A stretch of 64,000 bases of DNA from Hypholoma sublateritium FD-334 SS-4 (lineage: Eukaryota > Basidiomycota > Agaricomycetes > Agaricales > Strophariaceae), in contig KN817518.1 of the NCBI GenBank assembly GCA_000827495.1, positions 1,662,652 through 1,726,651 of the forward strand. The letters run 5' to 3'. The translations under genes and the position numbers were made by a program. Numbering within the stretch: the first letter of the stretch is position 1; each line of letters opens with the position of its first letter. This document shows positions 59,994 to 64,000 of the stretch, piece by piece. Below the pieces are notes generated by a model. The model saw only the letters and a list, made by a program, of their open reading frames with translations, did no database searches and was not told where the DNA came from.

Positions 59994-62900
59994 ATGGCTC
60001 CTAGAAAGAAGAACACATCGAAGCGTAAAGAAACGCCTGTCCGGCCACATCCCACGAGCCCCGTTCCACAGCGACAGAAGCAGACTTACATGTGTTCATG
60101 TACTCAACGTTGCAAAGGACGCCTCAAGCAACTCACCCGCGTCACTTACCTGAAACATGCCCAATTTCGAGAGCTTGACGCACAGAAAGGAGCTCACGCG
60201 TCGAATCTGGAGGCCCTCACTGAAGGTGCTGGCTCCAGTGGGGATGATGATATGGGTATCCTCACTCAAGTAAGCCTACTACTTTCCTTTTCTCCTGATA
60301 CTAACTCTCCTGACTTTCAGGACTTTCCTCAGCCTTCCGGAACTGAAAATCCATCTCATGATGCACAACCGAATCCTGTCAGCTCTCCCCGCTTACCTGT
60401 AGACCCTCGAGTTCTTCCTGTAGTCGACGAGAATCACGAACGTTACGAATGTGAGACAAGCGACCTCGACAATATTTTTGAGGTCGCAAGTCTTTCAGAT
60501 TTTCGAATTACTATTGAGTTTATCAATGCCCTCCGCAGCGCCACGTTAGACGGTGAATACAGCAATCTAAGCCTGTCAGCGGTACACAAAATCCGGAACC
60601 CCACTTCGCAAGCTTTTGATTTTAATGAAGATCCTGATCTACGTCTAGGTCTAGATTTGTTTATTTTGGGCATGAATTCATCCAATAGCGTATATCGCAA
60701 CACCGTCGAAGCAATCAAGAGGCGTCATCCAGAGAGCNACATACCGTCTTACGACCAAATCAAGCGGAAAATTGAGGAGATTACGGGCGTCGGCTCGATT
60801 TCTCATCCCATGTGCAAAAACTCATGTGTCGGCTTCACTGGGCCTTTCGCGATGCTCGATAATTGTCCCCGATGCAACACGCCCAGCGGCCCAAGATATG
60901 TCCCGAAACAAAACGACCATATCAGGAATTTGTTACTATTCCTATTGCGCCGGTCTTGCAGGCATTGTGGCGGAACCCGGAGAGTGCTAAGCGACTTCAT
61001 TATCGTCGACTAAAAACACGAGAGCTCATCAAAGAACTTCAAGAAAACTCTGGCAAGCTTTTCGAATATGAAGACTTTTTGCATGGATCCGACTATCTAG
61101 AGAATGTTAGAAATGGTAATATTCAGGACGACGACATGGTACTAATGTTCTCGCTCGATGGCGCTCAGTTATATGCTCACAAGGCATCTGACTGTTGGAT
61201 CTTTATTTGGGTACTTTTTGATCTTGCCCCAGACGAACGATACAAGAAGAAACATGTACTTCCTGGCGGCTTCATTCCCGGGCCCAACAAGCCCAAAAAC
61301 ATGGACTCATTCCTTTTTCCAGGGCTGTACCATCTCTCTGCCATTCAAAACGAGGGTCTTCCAATCTGGGATGCCTCCTCTGATCGCTCATTTCAGTCGA
61401 GATTGTTCCTTGCGCTCAACACCGCTGATGGGCCTGGCATGGCGTATTTGAATGGCTTGGTCGGCCATCACGGAAAGTTTGGCTGTCGGCTGTACTGCGT
61501 GGTTCCAGGACGACACAAGCCAAATGGACCACATTACTACCCTGCCTTATTGAAGCCCGTGGACTTTGTCATGCCGGGTTGCGACCACGATGATCTATCT
61601 CACGACTCTCTCCTGCAAACGTCACCCCAACTCTACTTCCGAAATCTTCGCTTTGTCCTGGAATCCCCTAACGAAACACAATATAAGAAACGCCGCCTCN
61701 AAACAGGTATTTCTAAACCGACAATATTCTTAGGCATCACGTCTGCTCGCATTCTTGGAATACCCGGGTGTTTCGGATCGGATATAATGCATCTGGGTTC
61801 ATTTAATTTATCCGACCTCCTTCTCTCTCTCTGGAGAGGCACTCTCGATCACGATAAAGATGATTCGCCCACGGAATGGCCATGGGCTGTTCTGGTTGGG
61901 GATACATGGGCCGCTCATGGGCAGGATGTAGCCGCAGCAACACCATATCTACCTGGCTCCTTCGACAGACCTCCCCNAAATATAGCCGAAAAAATTAACA
62001 GTGGGTACAAAGCTTGGGAGTATCTTCTATATCTCTATGGACTTGCACCGGCTCTTCTTCACAGGATCATGCCTGAGCCATTTTATACACATTATTGCAA
62101 ACTTGTGCGAGGTATGCAAATCATTCATCAACATAAAATCAAAACGGAAGACATTCTTGAAGCCCATACTCTATTGGTATCTTTTGNGCAAGATTTTGAA
62201 CTTCTATACTATCAACGAAGGGTCGACAGGATTCACTTTGTGCNGCAGAGCATCCATGCCCTTCTCCATTTGGCACCGGAAGTCCTTCGCCTTGGTCCAC
62301 CAATCTGTTCGTCCCAATGGACAATGGAGCGGACAATTGGAAATTTAGGACAAGAAATTCGACAGCCCTCTAGCCCCTATGCAAATCTGGCGCAACGCGG
62401 CTTGCTGAGGTGTCAGGTAAATGCACTCATAGCCATGTCTCCTGACCACGAGGACTGCACCAGATTCGCGGATTCGAACAAGCGACTACCTCNTGGGGCC
62501 ATTGATCTTGGTAAAGGCTATATTTTGCTTCGTGCGCAGGATCAATTACGACCTATGCGCGAATGTGAGGCCAAAGCACTGGCTCTTTTTCTCACCGGTG
62601 AAGGACATCGCCTCGACCTTTTGATGAATATTTCTGGCAGTTCCGAGGAACCATGGTGCCCCGCAATCGCACGTTGGGCTCGTCTGCAGTTACCCAATGG
62701 ACAAATCGCGCGATCCAGGTGGAAGGAGTGTTTGAAACCGCTTGATAAAGTCAGAATGGCCCGAAATGTCAAGGTAAAAATTCTTTTTTTTATTCAGATG
62801 TATCACAACTGACAGTTCACTCCAGTTCGTAGTAGATAATGTTGTTCATTTTGGCGAAGTCTATTATTTTTTCAGGTGCAAAATTCATGCTCAAGTCCAC

Positions 62901-63176
62901 ACGCTTGTTGTGTTATCGATGTATTCCAACCCCAATTCCATTCTGTACAAGGAATCGTTGGGTACCNTGGTCGCATGCAGATATATGGGGGACTCTTCAC
63001 TCGTTGTTGTCGACTTCGCATCAATACTCTCCNTTGTCGCAATGGTCCCACATAAATTCGCTCACATTCATGANGGAGACTGGCGTTTTGTCGTCNAAAA
63101 GCCAGGATTGGACATAGCAAGACTCNGCGGAGCATGGGACGACATGGATATAGAAGAGGATAATCAGATACTATAG
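59994..63176 (+). CDS. CACTA/Tnp2-type DNA transposase, frameshifted
   Basis: Transposase of the basidiomycete CACTA (Tnp2) group. N-terminal Cys/basic motif YMCSCTQRCKGRLKQLTRVT, intron at about 60271-60320, then SVYRNTVEAIKRRHPES and Cys-rich MCKNSCVGFTGPFAM and DNCPRCNTPSGPRY. The catalytic core has VLMFSLDGAQLYAHKASDCW (first Asp), MDSFLFPGLYHLSAIQNEGL, GPGMAYLNGLVGHHGKFGCR, LGIPGCFGSDIMHLGSFNLS and SQWTMERTIGNLGQEIRQ. A last intron leads to a C-terminal exon ending DIEEDNQIL. One base is missing around 60893-60897: the reading frame changes in the middle of the CPRCNTPSGPRY/CPETKRPYQEF region with no room for an intron. The start ATG 59994 has a GCCATGG context. Several N bases. Confidence 0.85.
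59994..63176 (+). mobile_element. CACTA-like DNA transposon (ends not found)
   Basis: Inferred from the Tnp2-type transposase only. Terminal inverted repeats and target duplications were not found; the right end may lie beyond the window. Confidence 0.6.
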
Positions 63177-63267
63177 ACCTTCGTAGAATAATTACGTAAT
63201 GTGCTTCTGAGTCACTGAGCNTGGGTTCTTTTGACTGGAATACGTACTTTATCGTCTCCAGTCCACA

Positions 63268-64000
63268 ATGTCGGCCCTTAATAAAGTTTTTCTCTCCCCA
63301 TCGTCTCTCCTTGATTCCTCGTGCTACTCCTCAGACGAAGCTCGTGAACCCATAGGCCCACAGTGGACTCCCTCTATCTTCGATTCCGACCCCAGCTACA
63401 TTTTCCTCAACTGTGGAAACAGCCTCATGTCCGACTCTGAGAGTGCCGAGGTTCCTGCTGATGAAACGCAGAGTGACACTGGGCAGCCTGCGCCAGATAG
63501 AGCGGCTCTCTCTGCTACAGCTACTGTCAAGCCACCTCGACCAGCTCTACCTCGACCTCTCAACATAACTGCATATACACGGCCACTCACTTACAGTGAC
63601 TACATACAGACTGAACTTGTTCCAAATGCCATAAGCGCCGCTCATTCTTCTCTCACCACAATCATTGACCAACAAGCTTTATTCTATCTTCGCCACGAAA
63701 ATGTCGAACACTTCAGCAACCTCATCGACAGGGAAATGCGCGAACGGAAACAAGGGGTCGATTCTGCGTGGATAGATTGGGTTTTGTTCCCACAGAGCAT
63801 CCTCCCTGATGGATTCGTNGATACCGTACGCAAGGCAAAACTTTTGTGGGATGACGATGCAGAGACGTGGGCCGCAATACCTATTGCACTCAATGAAGAA
63901 CAGCTCGAACTTTGGCTTAACTGGGTTGTCCATTCTTTCGGTATCCTCTTCGGCAAATTCGAGGCAGAAGCTCCGCACCATGCCAAGAATAGCGCGTGCG
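63268..64000 (+). CDS. Unknown ORF, 3' truncated by window end
   Basis: Open from ATG 63268 (ACAATGTCG) to the window edge, 244 codons with no stop. Acidic Ser-rich N-terminus (LLDSSCYSSDEAREPIGPQW, SLMSDSESAEVPADETQSD), then a Pro-rich patch PPRPALPRPLNITAYTRPLT, then a helical, Trp-rich region (AWIDWVLFPQSILPDGF, QLELWLNWVVHSFGILFGKF). It begins 91 bp after the transposase stop on the same strand, so it may be a second gene of the transposon. Alternatively, the layout reminds me of the region before a fungal FunK1-type kinase. Neither can be confirmed from this fragment. Confidence 0.55.
   Translation, partial: MSALNKVFLSPSSLLDSSCYSSDEAREPIGPQWTPSIFDSDPSYIFLNCGNSLMSDSESAEVPADETQSDTGQPAPDRAALSATATVKPPRPALPRPLNITAYTRPLTYSDYIQTELVPNAISAAHSSLTTIIDQQALFYLRHENVEHFSNLIDREMRERKQGVDSAWIDWVLFPQSILPDGFXDTVRKAKLLWDDDAETWAAIPIALNEEQLELWLNWVVHSFGILFGKFEAEAPHHAKNSAC

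Noticed and set aside
60271..60320. Treating the transposase as broken at the first frame change
   Set aside because: This one is a normal intron with GTAAGC donor and TTTCAG acceptor; only the change near 60895 is a frameshift.

Overview
The window looks like a piece of a nuclear chromosome from a filamentous basidiomycete, probably Agaricomycetes. Almost every gene is split by many short (about 45-65 nt) GT-AG introns. Genes sit close together on both strands, and the families include a basidiomycete-style P450, STB6-like, MARVEL, a Ngaro-type retroelement and a CACTA/Tnp2 transposon. No species can be named from sequence alone. Single ambiguous bases (N) occur only in three blocks (about 4.9-6.0, 25.5-27.7 and 60.7-63.9 kb).

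Layout. 0-1 kb: 3' end of a mitochondrial PDK/BCKDK-type kinase, with a GC-AG intron. 1.1-4.1 kb: an internally deleted tyrosine-recombinase retrotransposon (minus strand). Its ends form split direct repeats in the order A1-ORFs-B1-A2-B2, which is the Ngaro/PAT layout. Its A repeats carry four mini-hairpins that share one invariant loop. 4.1-6.6 kb: gene-poor, degenerate DNA. 6.6-17.2 kb: a PPxY-bearing unknown protein, an NDR/Cbk1 kinase, the Spb4/DDX55 ribosome-biogenesis helicase and a PXB-PX-DUF3818 lipid-binding protein. 17.3-19.6 kb: a decayed cytochrome P450, followed by 1.4 kb of GC-rich, gene-free DNA. 21-29.2 kb: a RING-RING-LON protein with a C-terminal membrane tail, divergent from an STB6-like gene across only 71 bp, then a CCDC47/DUF1682 ER protein and a small unknown gene.

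29.5-41.2 kb: glucose-6-phosphate dehydrogenase (divergent from THOC5/FMIP), a Ubc8/UBE2H ubiquitin-conjugating enzyme, three consecutive minus-strand multi-pass membrane genes (two MARVEL-like) and acetoacetyl-CoA synthetase. 41.6-58.8 kb: a small unknown gene, endopolyphosphatase, an RFX transcription factor, Bfr1, Nhp2, a JMJD7-like JmjC hydroxylase, an Elg1/ATAD5-like clamp unloader and a bHLH factor. 60-64 kb: a CACTA (Tnp2-type) transposase with a single-base frameshift, then an unknown ORF that runs off the end of the window.

Most genes are housekeeping and form no pathway cluster. Several pairs are head to head and probably share promoters: LONRF-like/STB6-like, CCDC47/unknown, zwf1/THOC5 and JMJD7/ELG1. 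The most unusual structures are in the retroelement at 1.1-4.1 kb.
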